Shown: one piece after another, positions 20,873 through 32,489 of the stretch
Numbering within the stretch: position 1 is the stretch's first letter
Layout: each line of letters opens with the position of its first letter
DNA from: Bradyrhizobium sp. MOS003
Lineage (GTDB): Bacteria; Pseudomonadota; Alphaproteobacteria; Rhizobiales; Xanthobacteraceae
Direction: 5' to 3'
Assembly: GCF_003020125.1 (NCBI RefSeq)
Contig: NZ_PYFW01000001.1
Span: 372,001-436,000, forward strand
Length of the DNA: 64,000 nt
The notes under the pieces: generated by a model
The model's database searches: none
Told to the model about the DNA's origin: nothing
What the model saw: the letters and a program-made list of their open reading frames with translations, nothing else
Made by a program: the position numbers and the translations under genes

Positions 20873-22009
20873 TCAATTTCTCTCGTTGCGACCGGAACTG
20901 GCAGTCAGGCCGGTCAGGTTGAACACACGCTTGGGGATGATTTCGCCATTGCCGACTTCAGCAAGCGCGAGAAGACGGCCTGCCACCGTGACATAGACTG
21001 TGCCGCTACTTGTGGGCGCATCCCGTCCGCGCAACAAAACGGCCTGGCCCCGATGGAGCCTTGCCGCATCAGCCCGAGTGACGGCCAGTGCCGGGATGTC
21101 GTCCAGCGCGGTCTCAACGGGCATAAGCGCGTCCGCGAGGCTACCCTCGCCGGACGCGGCTCTATCGCACAAAGCCTCCAGCTGATCCAGCGGAATCATG
21201 TCGTTTTCGCCAAATGGGCCGACCAGGGTCCGCCTGAGAGCGCAGATATGGCCGTAAGTGCCGAGAATCCGGCCCATATCGCGGGCCAGTGCCCGGACAT
21301 AGGTGCCCTTGCCGCATTCGGCCTCGAACACGGCGTGATCGTTATCCGGTTGATCCACAAGGGTTAAATGGTGAATTTCGACCGGGCGGGCCGCCAGTTC
21401 CACGATTTCGCCGTCGCGGGCGAGATCGTAGGCGCGCTCGCCCTGGACCTTGATCGCGGAATAACGCGGCGGAATCTGCTCGATCACCCCGGTGAAGCGG
21501 GGCAACAGGGCCAGGATGGCCTCGCGAGTCGGACGCTGGTCGGAGGTCGCGGTCGCCCGGCCCTCGATGTCGTCGGTGTCGCGCTCTTCGCCCCAGCACA
21601 CCGTGAACTGGTAGCGCTTGCGGCCGTCCATGACGAAGGGAACGGTCTTGGTGGCTTCCCCGAGCGCGATCGGCAAGCCCCCCGAGGCGAGCGGATCGAG
21701 CGTGCCGGCGTGTCCGGCGCGCTTGGCGTTGAACAGACGCTTGAGCACCGCAACCGCCTGCGTCGAGGTCATGCCGATCGGCTTGTCGAGCACGACCCAA
21801 CCATGGACGTCGCGGCGGTCGCGGCGGACCTGGTTGCCCTTCTGCCTGGTGTTGGCGCGCGGATCGTTGTTGACGCGGCGCGGCTCCTGATGCGGCTGCG
21901 AATCGCCGCCCGAGCCCGCAAAATTATCGTCCGCAAAATTGTTTTTCTGCACGTCGCGCTGATCGGCCTGTTCGCCGCTGATCGTGTCGTGAGCAGGGTC
22001 CATCGTCAT
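20873..22009 (-). CDS. truB: tRNA pseudouridine(55) synthase
   Basis: TruB (378 aa) makes pseudouridine 55 in the T-loop of tRNAs. The catalytic Asp105 is in [13 protein letters not shown]; the [11 protein letters not shown] and [12 protein letters not shown] motifs and a PUA-like C-terminal part are present. An N-terminal extension of about 68 residues (Asp/Gln/Asn/Arg-rich, no predicted fold) precedes the start of the enzyme domain at GWVVLDKP. The start is fixed by an ATGA overlap with the rbfA stop (22006-22009). rpsO follows. Confidence 0.95.
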   Translation of the reverse strand: MTMDPAHDTISGEQADQRDVQKNNFADDNFAGSGGDSQPHQEPRRVNNDPRANTRQKGNQVRRDRRDVHGWVVLDKPIGMTSTQAVAVLKRLFNAKRAGHAGTLDPLASGGLPIALGEATKTVPFVMDGRKRYQFTVCWGEERDTDDIEGRATATSDQRPTREAILALLPRFTGVIEQIPPRYSAIKVQGERAYDLARDGEIVELAARPVEIHHLTLVDQPDNDHAVFEAECGKGTYVRALARDMGRILGTYGHICALRRTLVGPFGENDMIPLDQLEALCDRAASGEGSLADALMPVETALDDIPALAVTRADAARLHRGQAVLLRGRDAPTSSGTVYVTVAGRLLALAEVGNGEIIPKRVFNLTGLTASSGRNERN

Positions 22010-22440
22010 CGTTCTTCTTCCCGATCCGTGTCCGGATCCTGTTCCAGATCCTTCTGCACCGCAGGTGTTCTCAAAAGCTTCTCGATCCGTTCCGCTTCGT
22101 CGAATCGTTCGTCGACGCGGAAGCGAAGGTCAGGTGCAAATTTCAGGTTAACGCGATGCGCGACCTCGCCGCGCAGAAACTTCTTGTTGCGTTCGAGCGC
22201 AGCAATGACGACCTCGGTGTCGCGGCCACCAAGCGGCATCACATAGACTGTCGCGAGCTTCAGGTCGGGCGACATCCGCACCTCCGGCACGGTGATGATG
22301 TGACCTTCGAGGTCCGCATCATGCACATTGCCTTGCGCCAGAATCTCGGCCATCGCGTGGCGAACTTGTTCGCCGACGCGCAGCTGCCGCTGCGAGCCTC
22401 CGCCTGGCGCGGAACTCTTCTTCTGATGATGGCGTGGCAT
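22006..22440 (-). CDS. rbfA: 30S ribosome-binding factor A
   Basis: RbfA, 144 aa, a KH-fold factor for late 30S maturation and 16S 5'-end processing. [20 protein letters not shown] at the N-terminus and the [18 protein letters not shown] strand region are typical. Basic N-terminus and an acidic tail ([14 protein letters not shown]) as in other Rhizobiales. It follows infB in the operon and overlaps truB by 4 bases. Confidence 0.95.
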   Translation of the reverse strand: MPRHHQKKSSAPGGGSQRQLRVGEQVRHAMAEILAQGNVHDADLEGHIITVPEVRMSPDLKLATVYVMPLGGRDTEVVIAALERNKKFLRGEVAHRVNLKFAPDLRFRVDERFDEAERIEKLLRTPAVQKDLEQDPDTDREEER

Positions 22441-22460
22441 TCTCGAAAATCACCTCGTCA

Positions 22461-22541
22461 TGCCCGTGTTTGGGACACGGGCATTGTCAGTTGTCTTGTT
22501 GAAACGAAGAGGGGTGGATGGCCGGAAAAAATCCGGCCATC
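22461..22541 (-). other. paired stem-loops between infB and rbfA
   Basis: Two perfect hairpins lie in the 155-base gap: TGCCCGTGT/ACACGGGCA (22461-22483) and GATGGCCGGA/TCCGGCCATC (22517-22541). Neither has a U-tract in the right place for a strong terminator, so they are more likely RNA-processing or attenuation sites inside the operon. Confidence 0.5.
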
Positions 22542-22595
22542 GCACTCCCGCAATTTCAGCTCAAAAAGATCCGGGCGCTTCGGTAAGATTTGGAC

Positions 22596-25304
22596 TTACA
22601 GGGAGCGCTGGATCGTCTCTACGCGGTAACACTCGATCACGTCACCGGCACGCATGTCGTGGTAGTTCTCGAAGGCCATGCCGCATTCCTGACCGGACTG
22701 GACTTCCTTCACTTCGTCCTTGAAGCGCTTCAGCGTCGACAGCTTGCCCTCGTGCACGACGACGTTGTCGCGGATCAGGCGCACATTGGCGCCGCGTTCC
22801 ACGGTGCCGTCGGTGACGCGGCAGCCGGCGACCTTGCCGACCTTGGAGATGTTGAATATCTCCAGGATCGAGGCGTTGCCGAGCATGGTTTCGCGCAAGG
22901 TCGGCGCGAGCAGACCGCTCATCGCCTTCTTCACGTCATCCACGAGGTCGTAGATGATGTTGTAGTAGCGGATCTCGATGCCGTTGCGCTTGGCGGCCGC
23001 AGCGGCCTCCTTGTTGGCACGAACCGAGAAGCCGATGATCGCGGCGTTGAAACCTTCCGCCAGCGTCACGTCGGATTCCGAGATGCCGCCGACGCCGGCG
23101 TGCAGGATGCGGGCGGCGACTTCGTCGGTGCCGAGCTTCTCCAGCGAGCCGAGGATCGCTTCCAGCGAGCCCTGCACGTCGGCCTTGATGATCAGCGGGA
23201 ATTCCTTGCGGCCCGCGGTCTTCAATTGCGACATCATCTGCTCGAGCGAGCCGCGCATGCCGGAGATCGAGGCAGCCGCGTTCTCGCGCTTCTGGTGCGC
23301 ACGGTAGCTCGTGACCTGGCGGGCGCGGGCTTCGTTCTCGACCACGGCGAGACGATCGCCGGCTTCCGGCGGACCGTTGAAGCCGAGCACTTCGACCGGC
23401 ACCGACGGACCTGCTTCCTGGACGGTCTCGCCCTGATCCGAGATCAGCGCGCGGACGCGGCCCATCTCGGCGCCGGCGACGATGATGTCACCGACCCGGA
23501 GCGTGCCGCGCTGGACCAGCACGGTTGCGACCGGACCGCGGCCGCGGTCGAGCTTGGCTTCGATCACGGTGCCCTCGGCCGGCCGTTCCGAATTGGTCTT
23601 GAGGTCGAGGATATCGGCCTGGAGCGCGATCATCTCGAGCAGCTTGTCGAGATTGGTCTTGTTCTTGGCGGACACTTCGACGTCGACGACGTCGCCGCCG
23701 AACGATTCGACCTGCACCTCGTGCTGGAGCAGCTCGGTGCGCACGCGCTCGGGCTTGGCATCGGGCTTGTCGATCTTGTTGATCGCAACGATGATCGGCA
23801 CCCGCGCCGCCTTGGCGTGGTTGATGGCTTCGACCGTCTGCGGCATGACGCCGTCATCGGCCGCGACCACCAGCACGACGATGTCGGTGACCTTGGCGCC
23901 GCGGGCGCGCATCGCGGTGAACGCGGCGTGGCCGGGCGTGTCGATGAAGGTGATCTTCTTGCCGCTTTCGGGCGACAGCACCTGATAGGCGCCGATATGC
24001 TGGGTGATGCCGCCGGCCTCGCCGGAGACGACGTTGGCATGACGGAGCGCGTCGAGCAGCGAGGTCTTGCCGTGGTCGACGTGGCCCATCACCGTCACCA
24101 CAGGCGAACGGGTCTCGGTGTCGGTCGAATCGTCGGTCGCGTCGAACAGGCCTTCTTCAACGTCGGATGCAGCAACGCGCTTGACGGTGTGACCGAGTTC
24201 TTCGGCGATCAGCTGCGCGGTATCGGCGTCGATCACGTCGGTGATCTTGTGGATCGCGCCTTGCTTCATCAGCATGCGGATGATTTCCACCGCGCGCTCG
24301 GACATGCGGTTGGCGAGTTCCTGGATCGTGATCGCTTCCGGAATGACCACTTCGCGGATCAGCTTTTCCTTCGGCTCGTTCGCGGCATGGCCCTTCAGGC
24401 GCTGGGTGCGGCGGCGGAACGAGGCGATCGAGCGCTCGCGCACGTCGTCGGCATTGAATGCGGTGACGACGGTCAGGCGGCCGCGCTCCTTCTGCGGGCC
24501 GGGCTTGTGGGTGGGCTTGGGGGCTACCACGGGACGCGCGGCGCCGCCGGGACCGCGGCGGATCTGGCGCGGACCATCGTCCTCGTCCGGGCCGGCAGCA
24601 ACTGCGGGCGCGCGGCCCAACGGGCCACCTGCCGGCCTCGCTGTGGTCGTTCCGGGACGCGCCGTCGATGTTCCCGGGCGTGCCGTGGTGGTGCCGGGGC
24701 GCGCGGCGGGAGCGCCGGGGCGCGCCGCCGGAGCGGCGGGGACGGCGGCTGCGGGACGCGGCGCGGATGCCGGCTGCTCGCCTTCGCCAAAACGCTTCTT
24801 GGCCTCGGTCTCTGCCTTGCGCTTCGCTTCGTCCTCGTGACGGTGACGCTCTTCCTCGGCCTTGCGGCGGGATTCGGCAGCTTCGCGCTCGATGCGCTCA
24901 GCGGCTTCGCGAACAGCGCGGCGCTGGGCCTCTTCCTCAGCCTGGCGGCGCTCTTCGACTTCGCGCACCTTGGCGTCGGCCAGCGCGCTGGCGCGGGCGG
25001 AACGTTCGTCCTCGGTCAGCGTGCGCAGCACCACGCCGGATCCGGCGTTGCGCGGCGGCGCCGGGCGCGACGGAGCGGGCGCCGGAGTTGGCGCGGCCGG
25101 TGCCGGCCTCGCGACAACCGTGGGAGCCTGCGGTTCGGCACTGCCGTCGACGCGGCGCTTGCCGCGCTTCTCGACCACGACCTGCTTGCTGCGGCCGTGG
25201 CTGAAGCTCTGGCGGACAGTGCCCGTTTCGACGCGCGGCTTGAGCGATAGCGTCTTGCTCGGAACGCTCAGCTTTTTGTCGTCAGGGGTCTTGGTATCAA
25301 CCAT
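22596..25304 (-). CDS. infB: translation initiation factor IF-2
   Basis: IF-2, 902 aa, the GTPase that places fMet-tRNA on the 30S and promotes 50S joining. A long, charged, low-complexity N-terminal region (residues 1 to ~300, including a coiled-coil-like [19 protein letters not shown] stretch and ARPG repeats) precedes the IF2_N element, the G domain ([43 protein letters not shown]) and domains II-IV. In the nusA-infB cluster, after ylxR. Residue ends and motifs are intact. Confidence 0.97.
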   Translation of the reverse strand: MVDTKTPDDKKLSVPSKTLSLKPRVETGTVRQSFSHGRSKQVVVEKRGKRRVDGSAEPQAPTVVARPAPAAPTPAPAPSRPAPPRNAGSGVVLRTLTEDERSARASALADAKVREVEERRQAEEEAQRRAVREAAERIEREAAESRRKAEEERHRHEDEAKRKAETEAKKRFGEGEQPASAPRPAAAVPAAPAARPGAPAARPGTTTARPGTSTARPGTTTARPAGGPLGRAPAVAAGPDEDDGPRQIRRGPGGAARPVVAPKPTHKPGPQKERGRLTVVTAFNADDVRERSIASFRRRTQRLKGHAANEPKEKLIREVVIPEAITIQELANRMSERAVEIIRMLMKQGAIHKITDVIDADTAQLIAEELGHTVKRVAASDVEEGLFDATDDSTDTETRSPVVTVMGHVDHGKTSLLDALRHANVVSGEAGGITQHIGAYQVLSPESGKKITFIDTPGHAAFTAMRARGAKVTDIVVLVVAADDGVMPQTVEAINHAKAARVPIIVAINKIDKPDAKPERVRTELLQHEVQVESFGGDVVDVEVSAKNKTNLDKLLEMIALQADILDLKTNSERPAEGTVIEAKLDRGRGPVATVLVQRGTLRVGDIIVAGAEMGRVRALISDQGETVQEAGPSVPVEVLGFNGPPEAGDRLAVVENEARARQVTSYRAHQKRENAAASISGMRGSLEQMMSQLKTAGRKEFPLIIKADVQGSLEAILGSLEKLGTDEVAARILHAGVGGISESDVTLAEGFNAAIIGFSVRANKEAAAAAKRNGIEIRYYNIIYDLVDDVKKAMSGLLAPTLRETMLGNASILEIFNISKVGKVAGCRVTDGTVERGANVRLIRDNVVVHEGKLSTLKRFKDEVKEVQSGQECGMAFENYHDMRAGDVIECYRVETIQRSL
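24622..24745 (-). repeat. in-frame tandem repeat inside infB (ARPG units)
   Basis: The IF-2 linker reads [22 protein letters not shown] and then similar STARPG and TTARPA units. At DNA level this is a run of related ~21-24-base units (for example GCCGTGGTGGTGCCGGGGCG) at about 24622-24745. Such runs vary in length between strains; no separate function is needed. Confidence 0.7.
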
Positions 25305-25373
25305 TCAGCAGTCCTAATCCTGATTTATCAGTGTTGTGCGTTGCCGCACCGTCCAATCGGGTCGTCGTATCTC

Positions 25374-26057
25374 TCAGAAATCCTGGCCGGGCTTTTCGGC
25401 AGTCTTGTCAGCGTCCGCCATCCGGTATTGGACCAGCATCTGGCTACGCGACAGGAATGACCTGCTCGCCGGGCCCGCGAGCAGGGCAGCATGTATCACA
25501 TTTGACCGGGTCAGTGCCAAATCCAATTCTAACGATTTTAGCGCCGTGACGACGGTAATTTGCGGCCTGGCGCCGCGATTTCCGGCATTTTGACGCGCCA
25601 GCGTGTCCAATTTGCGGATTCCGTCCGCAGCCCCGTCGCTGGCGTGGATCAGGACCTCGGCCGTGCCTTCCCGAAGGGCGCTTTCGACCTTGCCGAAGCC
25701 GGCCACGACCTGACCGGCCTTGGCGGCGATCCCAAGGGCTTCCGTCACGCTCCGAACCAGGAGCGCCTCGATATCGGCAGGAAGCGTCTGAGGGATGCGC
25801 AACTCGCGCTTGAAGGCCTTGCCAAAATGGTGACGCCGGACGGCTTCCGCAACCACCCCGCGGGAGGCCGTGAGCCACATGCCGCGTCCGGGCAGCTTGC
25901 GCTTGAGATCTGGAACGACGTCGCCCTGCGGCGAAATGACGAAGCGGATCAGTTCGTCGATCGGCCGCACCTGCCGACTGACCGCGCACATCCGCATGGT
26001 CGCGGACTTTTCGGTCCGCGGTCCATGGTCGAGTTCGGGGTCAGTATCGGTGAGCAT
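25374..26057 (-). CDS. YlxR-family RNA-binding protein fused to an L7Ae-like domain
   Basis: 227 aa. The N-terminal half is a YlxR (DUF448) domain: RMCAVSRQVRPIDELIRFV, LPGRGMWLTASRGVVAEAV. The C-terminal half (about residues 95-190: VTEALGIAAKAGQVVAGFGK, AEVLIHASDGAADGIRKL) resembles the ribosomal L7Ae/L30e fold. YlxR proteins bind RNA and in Firmicutes act on RNase P; the fusion is common in alphaproteobacteria. It lies between nusA and infB, 22 bases after nusA. No firm symbol for this fusion form. Confidence 0.88.
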   Translation of the reverse strand: MLTDTDPELDHGPRTEKSATMRMCAVSRQVRPIDELIRFVISPQGDVVPDLKRKLPGRGMWLTASRGVVAEAVRRHHFGKAFKRELRIPQTLPADIEALLVRSVTEALGIAAKAGQVVAGFGKVESALREGTAEVLIHASDGAADGIRKLDTLARQNAGNRGARPQITVVTALKSLELDLALTRSNVIHAALLAGPASRSFLSRSQMLVQYRMADADKTAEKPGQDF

Positions 26058-26079
26058 CCGGGCGACATCCTCCTTCGTC

Positions 26080-27690
<1,611 letters not shown>

Positions 27691-27692
27691 GG

Positions 27693-28448
27693 CTAGTCTC
27701 CTTCGTCAGGCTCGATCTCGCCACGCCGCGCGCGTTCGGCGGCAAGGCGATGTTTCTTTGTGTTGGTCGGGGCCGGCTTCTTTTGCGGCTTGGTGTTCTT
27801 GGTGATCTTCGCGCTGATCTCGGCGTGCGGTGCAGCCGGCGGCTCCAGCCCGAGATCGCGGCGCATCTGGCGCTCCTGGGCCTTGCCACGGCGCATGGAT
27901 TCCGCGATCAGATCATCGGTCAGCACCAGCCGGGCTTCGCCGATATCTTCCATCGTGAGCAGGACGTCGGGATTGTCGCTCGCCTTGGCGTCGTCCCGAC
28001 GCAGGTGCACCCGGTCGCCCTCGACGGCCCCCAGCTTGCCACGGAACCGCTTGCGCCCCTCATGGGCGACGGCCATGTCGATCTTTACGAGATGGCCGGC
28101 ATAGCGCTCGAAATCGGAACGGCGGACCAGCGGCCGGTCGATCCCCGGCGAGGAAACTTCCAGCCGATAGGCGCGATCGATGGGATCGGCGACGTCCAGC
28201 ACGGGCGACAACGCGCGCGAGATCGCCTCGCAATCCTCGAGTTGCATCGAGCCGTCCGGCCGCTCGGCCATGATCTGCACGGTGCAGCCGGCCTCGCCGG
28301 AGATGCGGATCCGCACCAGCCGGTATCCCATGCCCTCGAGCACCGGACCTGCGACCGCAGACACACGTGCCGCCACGCCCGGCTCGACCACGAGCCTCGG
28401 CTCGGCCAGCAACTCGGCATCCGTGGAACCAGTGTTCGGTTCGGTCAT
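27693..28448 (-). CDS. rimP: ribosome maturation factor RimP
   Basis: RimP, 251 aa, needed for 30S maturation. Core domains: [20 protein letters not shown] and [20 protein letters not shown] with the RFRGKL and DDIGEAR-like SH3-type C-terminal domain. A basic Lys-rich tail of ~60 residues ([20 protein letters not shown]) is longer than in E. coli. Start at ATG 28448; an upstream in-frame TTG at 28460 is less likely. First gene of the translation operon. Confidence 0.94.
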   Translation of the reverse strand: MTEPNTGSTDAELLAEPRLVVEPGVAARVSAVAGPVLEGMGYRLVRIRISGEAGCTVQIMAERPDGSMQLEDCEAISRALSPVLDVADPIDRAYRLEVSSPGIDRPLVRRSDFERYAGHLVKIDMAVAHEGRKRFRGKLGAVEGDRVHLRRDDAKASDNPDVLLTMEDIGEARLVLTDDLIAESMRRGKAQERQMRRDLGLEPPAAPHAEISAKITKNTKPQKKPAPTNTKKHRLAAERARRGEIEPDEGD

Positions 28449-28574
28449 ATCAGGGGTCAAGGCGCTCGTTGGATAAGGCTTGGGTTAAGGCTTGGTTAAG
28501 ATTTCCAAAGCCCGCTTCGGAACTTCCCGACAGCGCGTCGGGCTACATCTTCCGCCAAGCCGCGTTCGGGTAAC

Positions 28575-28606
28575 AAAAAAGAGCGGGTCCTTTCGGGCCC
28601 ACTCTC
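28575..28606 (-). terminator. terminator-like hairpin in the rimP leader (candidate attenuator)
   Basis: On the minus strand a stem with one mismatch and one G-U pair (28580-28590 with 28595-28605; AGAGUGGGCCC / GGACCCGCUCU, loop GAAA) is followed directly by six U (28575-28580). It lies about 30 bases downstream of a predicted start site and about 125 bases upstream of rimP, with no gene in between. This is the position of an attenuator for the rimP-nusA-infB operon. Confidence 0.65.
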
Positions 28607-28641
28607 ACTACGCGGATCGTATGAGAAGATGAATTGCCGCT

Positions 28642-28670
28642 GATATAGCGCTTTCTGTGCCTCCGGACAA
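28642..28670 (-). promoter_or_regulatory. predicted promoter of the rimP-nusA-infB operon
   Basis: On the minus strand TTGTCC (28670-28665), a 17-base spacer and TATATC (28647-28642). The predicted start site is near 28635, giving a leader of about 190 bases that contains the terminator-like hairpin at 28575-28606. Confidence 0.55.
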
Positions 28671-28823
28671 GGCCCATCGCGGGCCAAGCGAGGCTTTTTG
28701 CGCCCGATTCGCGGCGTCCCGGGCCTAACGCTTCCTTCACCTCGGAGGTCTAATTTCCCTGACGGTGGGGCGGCTTGGATAAAGGGCGCGCCCGCGGCGT
28801 GCCCCCTACGAGTTTGCGTTTAC

Positions 28824-29906
28824 ATGACCGTTGCCACGTCGCTCATTCCCGGACTGGACGATATCGTAAAACGCGGCGATCCGCGGCGACGCGGCGAGAT
28901 CGCGCGGGCCATCTCCGAATTGTTCTTCCAGGATTCCGCCAATCTTCGTCCCGAGCTCATCGATCTCTTCGACAATCTCCTGATCGATCTTGTTCCGCAT
29001 GCGGAGCTTGCCTCGCGCGCCGACCTGGCCGAGCGCTTCTCGCAGTTGAACAACGCGCCACCGCATCTGGTGAATCAGCTCGCGCGCGAAAACGAAATCG
29101 CGGTCGCGGGTCCGGTGCTGCGCCGCTCCCCCGTGCTCGACGACGCCGCGCTGGTCGAGATCGCGCGGTTGAAAGGTCAGGGGCATTTGCTGGCGATGAC
29201 GGAGCGCCCCGTTTTGTCCCCCGTCATCACCGACGTGCTGGTCGAGCGCGGCGATCGCAACGTGGTGCGCCGCGCCGCGGGCAATGCCGGCGCGGTGTTC
29301 TCGCCTGGCAGCTATTCCGAGCTGATCAAGCGCGCTGCGCAGGACGGCGTGCTGACGCTCAAGATAGGCCAGCGCAACGATCTCTCGGGCGAGAACCTGA
29401 AACAGCTTCTGGACGGTACGCTCGACGTCATCCGCCGCCGGCTCTCCAGCGTGGCCCATCCCGCGCGACAGGTCGAGATCAAGCGCGCGATGGCGGCCAT
29501 CGAGGAGGCCGCGCAGCCGCCGGGGCCACGGCGCGATTTCTCCCCGGCCCAGCGCACGGTGCTGGCGTTGCATCGCGACGGCCATCTCGGCGAGAGCGCG
29601 CTGCTCGGTTTCGCCAAGGCGAACAAATACGAGGAATCGATCGCCTCGCTCTCGGCGATGGCCGGCGTTCGCCTCTCGGTCCTCGACCGTCTTATCTCAG
29701 GCGACCGCTACGATCCGATCCTCATTCTCGGTCGCGTGCTGAATCTCGGCTGGCCCACGGTGCGCGCGCTCATCCTGCTCTGGTACGGCCCGCACCGCAC
29801 GCCGGCCGATGCCGACATCGAGGCCGCGCGCGTCAACTTCACGCGCCTGATGCCGACGACTGCCGAGCGCGTCGTGAATTTCTGGCGCAACCGGCAGACG
29901 ATCTAG
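28824..29906 (+). CDS. DUF2336 domain protein
   Basis: 360 aa, mostly helical, with the DUF2336 pattern (SLIPGLDDIVKRGDPRRRGE, SPVLDDAALVEIARLKGQGH, VVRRAAGNAGAVFSPGSYSE). DUF2336 proteins are alphaproteobacterial, HEAT-like in build and of unknown role. No signal peptide or membrane segment, so cytoplasmic. Start at 28824 (MTVATSLIPGL); an in-frame start at 28698 would lie over the opposite-strand operon promoter. It is divergent from rimP and overlaps the trmB stop by 4 bases on the other strand. Confidence 0.75.
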   Translation: MTVATSLIPGLDDIVKRGDPRRRGEIARAISELFFQDSANLRPELIDLFDNLLIDLVPHAELASRADLAERFSQLNNAPPHLVNQLARENEIAVAGPVLRRSPVLDDAALVEIARLKGQGHLLAMTERPVLSPVITDVLVERGDRNVVRRAAGNAGAVFSPGSYSELIKRAAQDGVLTLKIGQRNDLSGENLKQLLDGTLDVIRRRLSSVAHPARQVEIKRAMAAIEEAAQPPGPRRDFSPAQRTVLALHRDGHLGESALLGFAKANKYEESIASLSAMAGVRLSVLDRLISGDRYDPILILGRVLNLGWPTVRALILLWYGPHRTPADADIEAARVNFTRLMPTTAERVVNFWRNRQTI

Positions 29907-30613
29907 AGTCGTCTGAACCGCAGATAAGCCGCCTTGCGTCCTTCACGCGTCGCTTTTCGGCCGTAGCGCGTCATGGTGTAGCCCGCCCATGGCTGCCTGA
30001 AATCGTCGGCGCGTTCGGCAAGCCAGACGAAATCCTGCGAATGCGCTAGATGCGACAGTGTCCAGGCGCAGTAATCGTCGATGTCGCAGACGAAGCGGAA
30101 TTCGCCGTTCGGCTTCAGCACGCGCGCCATCGCTGCGATCGTCCTGTCCTGGACGAAGCGCCGTTTCCAGTGCCGCCGCTTCGGCCAGGGATCCGGATGG
30201 ATCAGGTCGACCCGCGACAGCGATGCCTTGGGCAGCCAAGCCAGCAGTTCGGCGGCATCGCCTGCAAACAGGCGGATGTTGCCGATGTTGGCGGCCTCGA
30301 TCTGCGCGAGGATCTTTGCCATGCCGTTGACATAGGGCTCGCAGCCGATGAAGCCCGTCGTGGCGAAGCTCTGGGCCTCGGCCGCGAGATGCTCGCCGCC
30401 GCCGAAGCCGATCTCGAGCCGCACATCTTCAGTAGCGGGGTCGAAGATCTCCCTTGCATCCGCCGGCGTCTCGCCGTCGATATCGAGCGCCAGATGCGGC
30501 AGCAGATGGCCAATCAGCTCGGCCTGGTGCTGCCTGAGCTTGTGGCCCTTGCGGCGCCCGAAGAACGCGCGCTGGCTGTCATCGCGATCGGGGTCTGATT
30601 TGCGCTCGCTCAT
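29903..30613 (-). CDS. trmB: tRNA (guanine-N7-)-methyltransferase
   Basis: TrmB, 236 aa, methylates G46 of the tRNA variable loop with SAM. SAM motif LEIGFGGGEHLAAEA, the IGCEPYVNGMA loop, the catalytic region DLIHPDPWPKRRHWKRRFVQ, and the C-terminal GYTMTRYGRKATREGRK are canonical. Its start overlaps the M20 peptidase stop (ATGA at 30610-30613). In other Rhizobiales trmB follows metK; here an M20 peptidase occupies that position. Confidence 0.95.
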   Translation of the reverse strand: MSERKSDPDRDDSQRAFFGRRKGHKLRQHQAELIGHLLPHLALDIDGETPADAREIFDPATEDVRLEIGFGGGEHLAAEAQSFATTGFIGCEPYVNGMAKILAQIEAANIGNIRLFAGDAAELLAWLPKASLSRVDLIHPDPWPKRRHWKRRFVQDRTIAAMARVLKPNGEFRFVCDIDDYCAWTLSHLAHSQDFVWLAERADDFRQPWAGYTMTRYGRKATREGRKAAYLRFRRL

Positions 30614-31737
30614 CGCAGCGTCTGGTACAGGCGATGGAGCAGTCGCGCGCGGGGGGCGAGCGACGAGATGTAGATCTGCTCATAATGGGTGTGCGCGCCC
30701 TTGCCGTCGGCGCCGAGACCGTCGAGCGTCGCGGTATGGGCCGCGGTGAAATTGCCGTCCGAGCCGCCGCCGGTGTGGGTGTCGACCAGCTCGAAGCCGA
30801 TCTCGCCGGCGAGTGTCTTCGCATGCTCGTAGAGCGAGGCGCCTGCGTTGCTCTTCTCGTAGGGCGGACGATTGAGCCCGCCGGTGACGGTGACGGTGAC
30901 GCCGTCGGTCTTTGATGTCAGCCCAAGGATCTTGCCGACGAACTCCTCTGCATCCCTGAGGCTCAGCACGCGCAAATCGACTTCGGCATAGGCTTCTTCG
31001 GGGGTAACGTTGGCGCGCGTGCCGCCACGCACCACACCGACATTGACGGTGACGCCACGCGCGAGGTCGTTCATCCCTTCCAGAGCCAGGATGACGTTGC
31101 CGAGCTCGCGCACGGCGCTGCGGCCGTCTTCCGGCCGTGAGCCGGCATGCGCGGGCACGCCCTTGATTGCTACCTGGAAGCGTCCGACGCCTTTGCGTCC
31201 GGTGACGATCTTGCCGCCGTCGCGCGCCGGCTCCGTCACCAGCACGTATTTGGCCTTGCGCCCTTCCGCCTCGATGAGTGCGCGAGAGGTGGGGCTGCCG
31301 ATCTCCTCGTCGGAGGTGAACAGATGCGTGATGCCGAGCGGCGAGCGAGCGACTGCTGCGCACAATGCGCGAAACGCGTGATGGGCGATGTAGGCGCCGC
31401 CCTTCATGTCGTAGATGCCGGGACCGAACGCGACGTCACCTTCGACCTTGAACGGCAGGCGCTCGATGAATCCCATGGGATGAACGGTATCGAGGTGGCT
31501 CAGCACCAGGATGCCCGGCCGGTCCTGCCCCCAATTCGTGCGCGCGATGAGATGGTCGCCGCAGCCGTCGACGCCGGCGACGCGCTCGAGCGTGACGGGT
31601 AGATCGCGGTATTGCTCCGCGACGACGAACATCAGCCTGTTGACCTGTTCAGGCGCTTCCGTGGGCGTCTCGATCTCCACCCAGCGGCGGATGCCATCGA
31701 GAATGGTTTGGGAATCGAACCAATTGGAGCTGGTCAT
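30610..31737 (-). CDS. M20 family metallopeptidase (carboxypeptidase G2-like)
   Basis: 375 aa. The zinc-binding residues are visible: LSHLDTVHPMG (His, Asp), GIYDMKGGAYIAHHA (bridging Asp), TSDEEIGSPTS (Glu-Glu), and GKGAHTHYEQIY (C-terminal His). The lid/dimer domain begins near VTGRKGVGRFQVAIKGVPAH. Most like glutamate carboxypeptidase CPG2, which removes C-terminal Glu from folates or peptides, but the substrate is not certain. Start at 31737; an in-frame start at 31779 adds 14 residues. Translationally coupled to trmB. Confidence 0.88.
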   Translation of the reverse strand: MTSSNWFDSQTILDGIRRWVEIETPTEAPEQVNRLMFVVAEQYRDLPVTLERVAGVDGCGDHLIARTNWGQDRPGILVLSHLDTVHPMGFIERLPFKVEGDVAFGPGIYDMKGGAYIAHHAFRALCAAVARSPLGITHLFTSDEEIGSPTSRALIEAEGRKAKYVLVTEPARDGGKIVTGRKGVGRFQVAIKGVPAHAGSRPEDGRSAVRELGNVILALEGMNDLARGVTVNVGVVRGGTRANVTPEEAYAEVDLRVLSLRDAEEFVGKILGLTSKTDGVTVTVTGGLNRPPYEKSNAGASLYEHAKTLAGEIGFELVDTHTGGGSDGNFTAAHTATLDGLGADGKGAHTHYEQIYISSLAPRARLLHRLYQTLR

Positions 31738-31853
31738 GCGCGCATCTGTGCCCTTGAATCGCATCATCGGAGCGGACACGCATCAAGGCGCGGCCGGAAA
31801 TGACGACATAGGCCAGATTTCACGCCGTCTCAAATCGCCATTCAGATCGTGCG

Positions 31854-32267
31854 TCAGCGCTTGTCGGGGCCTTCGCGGGCCGCGATCTGCTCGACGAGAT
31901 CGACGATCGAGCGGCGCATCTTCGAATCGGTGATTCGCGTGAATGCCTTGGTCAAGGCAAGCCCCTCGGAGGTCGCGAGAAAGTCCGACACATAGGAAGG
32001 TGAGGCGCCTTCGCTGAAGCCATCCGGACCCGCCACGCCGCTCGGGCCGCCCTCGAACAGGAACGACACCGGCACCTGCAGAATCTCGGCGATCTGCTGG
32101 ATGCGGCTCGCGCCTACCCGGTTGGTGCCCTTCTCGTATTTCTGAACTTGCTGGAAGGTCAGGCCCAAAGCTTCACCGAGCTTTTCCTGGCTCATGCCCA
32201 ACATGATGCGGCGCATACGCACGCGACTGCCGACATATTTGTCAACAGGGTTGGGCGCTTTCGACAT
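31854..32267 (-). CDS. XRE-family HTH regulator (PraR/PhrR-like)
   Basis: 137 aa. N-terminal helix-turn-helix of the Cro/C1 type (VGSRVRMRRIMLGMSQEKLG, FQQVQKYEKGTNRVGASRIQ) followed by a short helical tail. Very similar to the small HTH protein next to lnt in many Rhizobiales, including PraR, which represses adhesion and Reb genes in Azorhizobium and R. leguminosarum. It lies 222 bases downstream of lnt on the same strand, with its own promoter region. The target genes here are not known. Confidence 0.85.
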   Translation of the reverse strand: MSKAPNPVDKYVGSRVRMRRIMLGMSQEKLGEALGLTFQQVQKYEKGTNRVGASRIQQIAEILQVPVSFLFEGGPSGVAGPDGFSEGASPSYVSDFLATSEGLALTKAFTRITDSKMRRSIVDLVEQIAAREGPDKR

Positions 32268-32489
32268 TTCCTCAGCCCTCCAAACACCACCTTCAGCGCA
32301 ATCAACCGGAGTGCGTCAGGTGCAAGCAACGTCAAATCAAACTCTCTTATTGGAAAACATTGCGGAGAAATTTAGCAATGCACCACTGTCTTTTGCAGCC
32401 GGTGCAGAATGGGGAGCCTGCGTGCAGTCTGTCAACCGTGGGACTACGGTTGTCAAAAGCTTCCGGCCGCCTCCACGGCGACGGCGCGA

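Noticed and set aside
24622..24745. Repeat run considered as a CRISPR-like array
   Set aside because: Units are contiguous, in frame and translate to ARPG repeats in the IF-2 linker; no spacers and no cas genes.
22590..25250. Long plus-strand open frame (886 codons) opposite infB
   Set aside because: It mirrors the infB frame; composition is that of an antisense shadow and there is no ribosome site.
28611..28720. Possible tRNA upstream of rimP, by analogy with metY in E. coli
   Set aside because: No cloverleaf, CCA end or T-loop consensus could be found; a promoter fits better.
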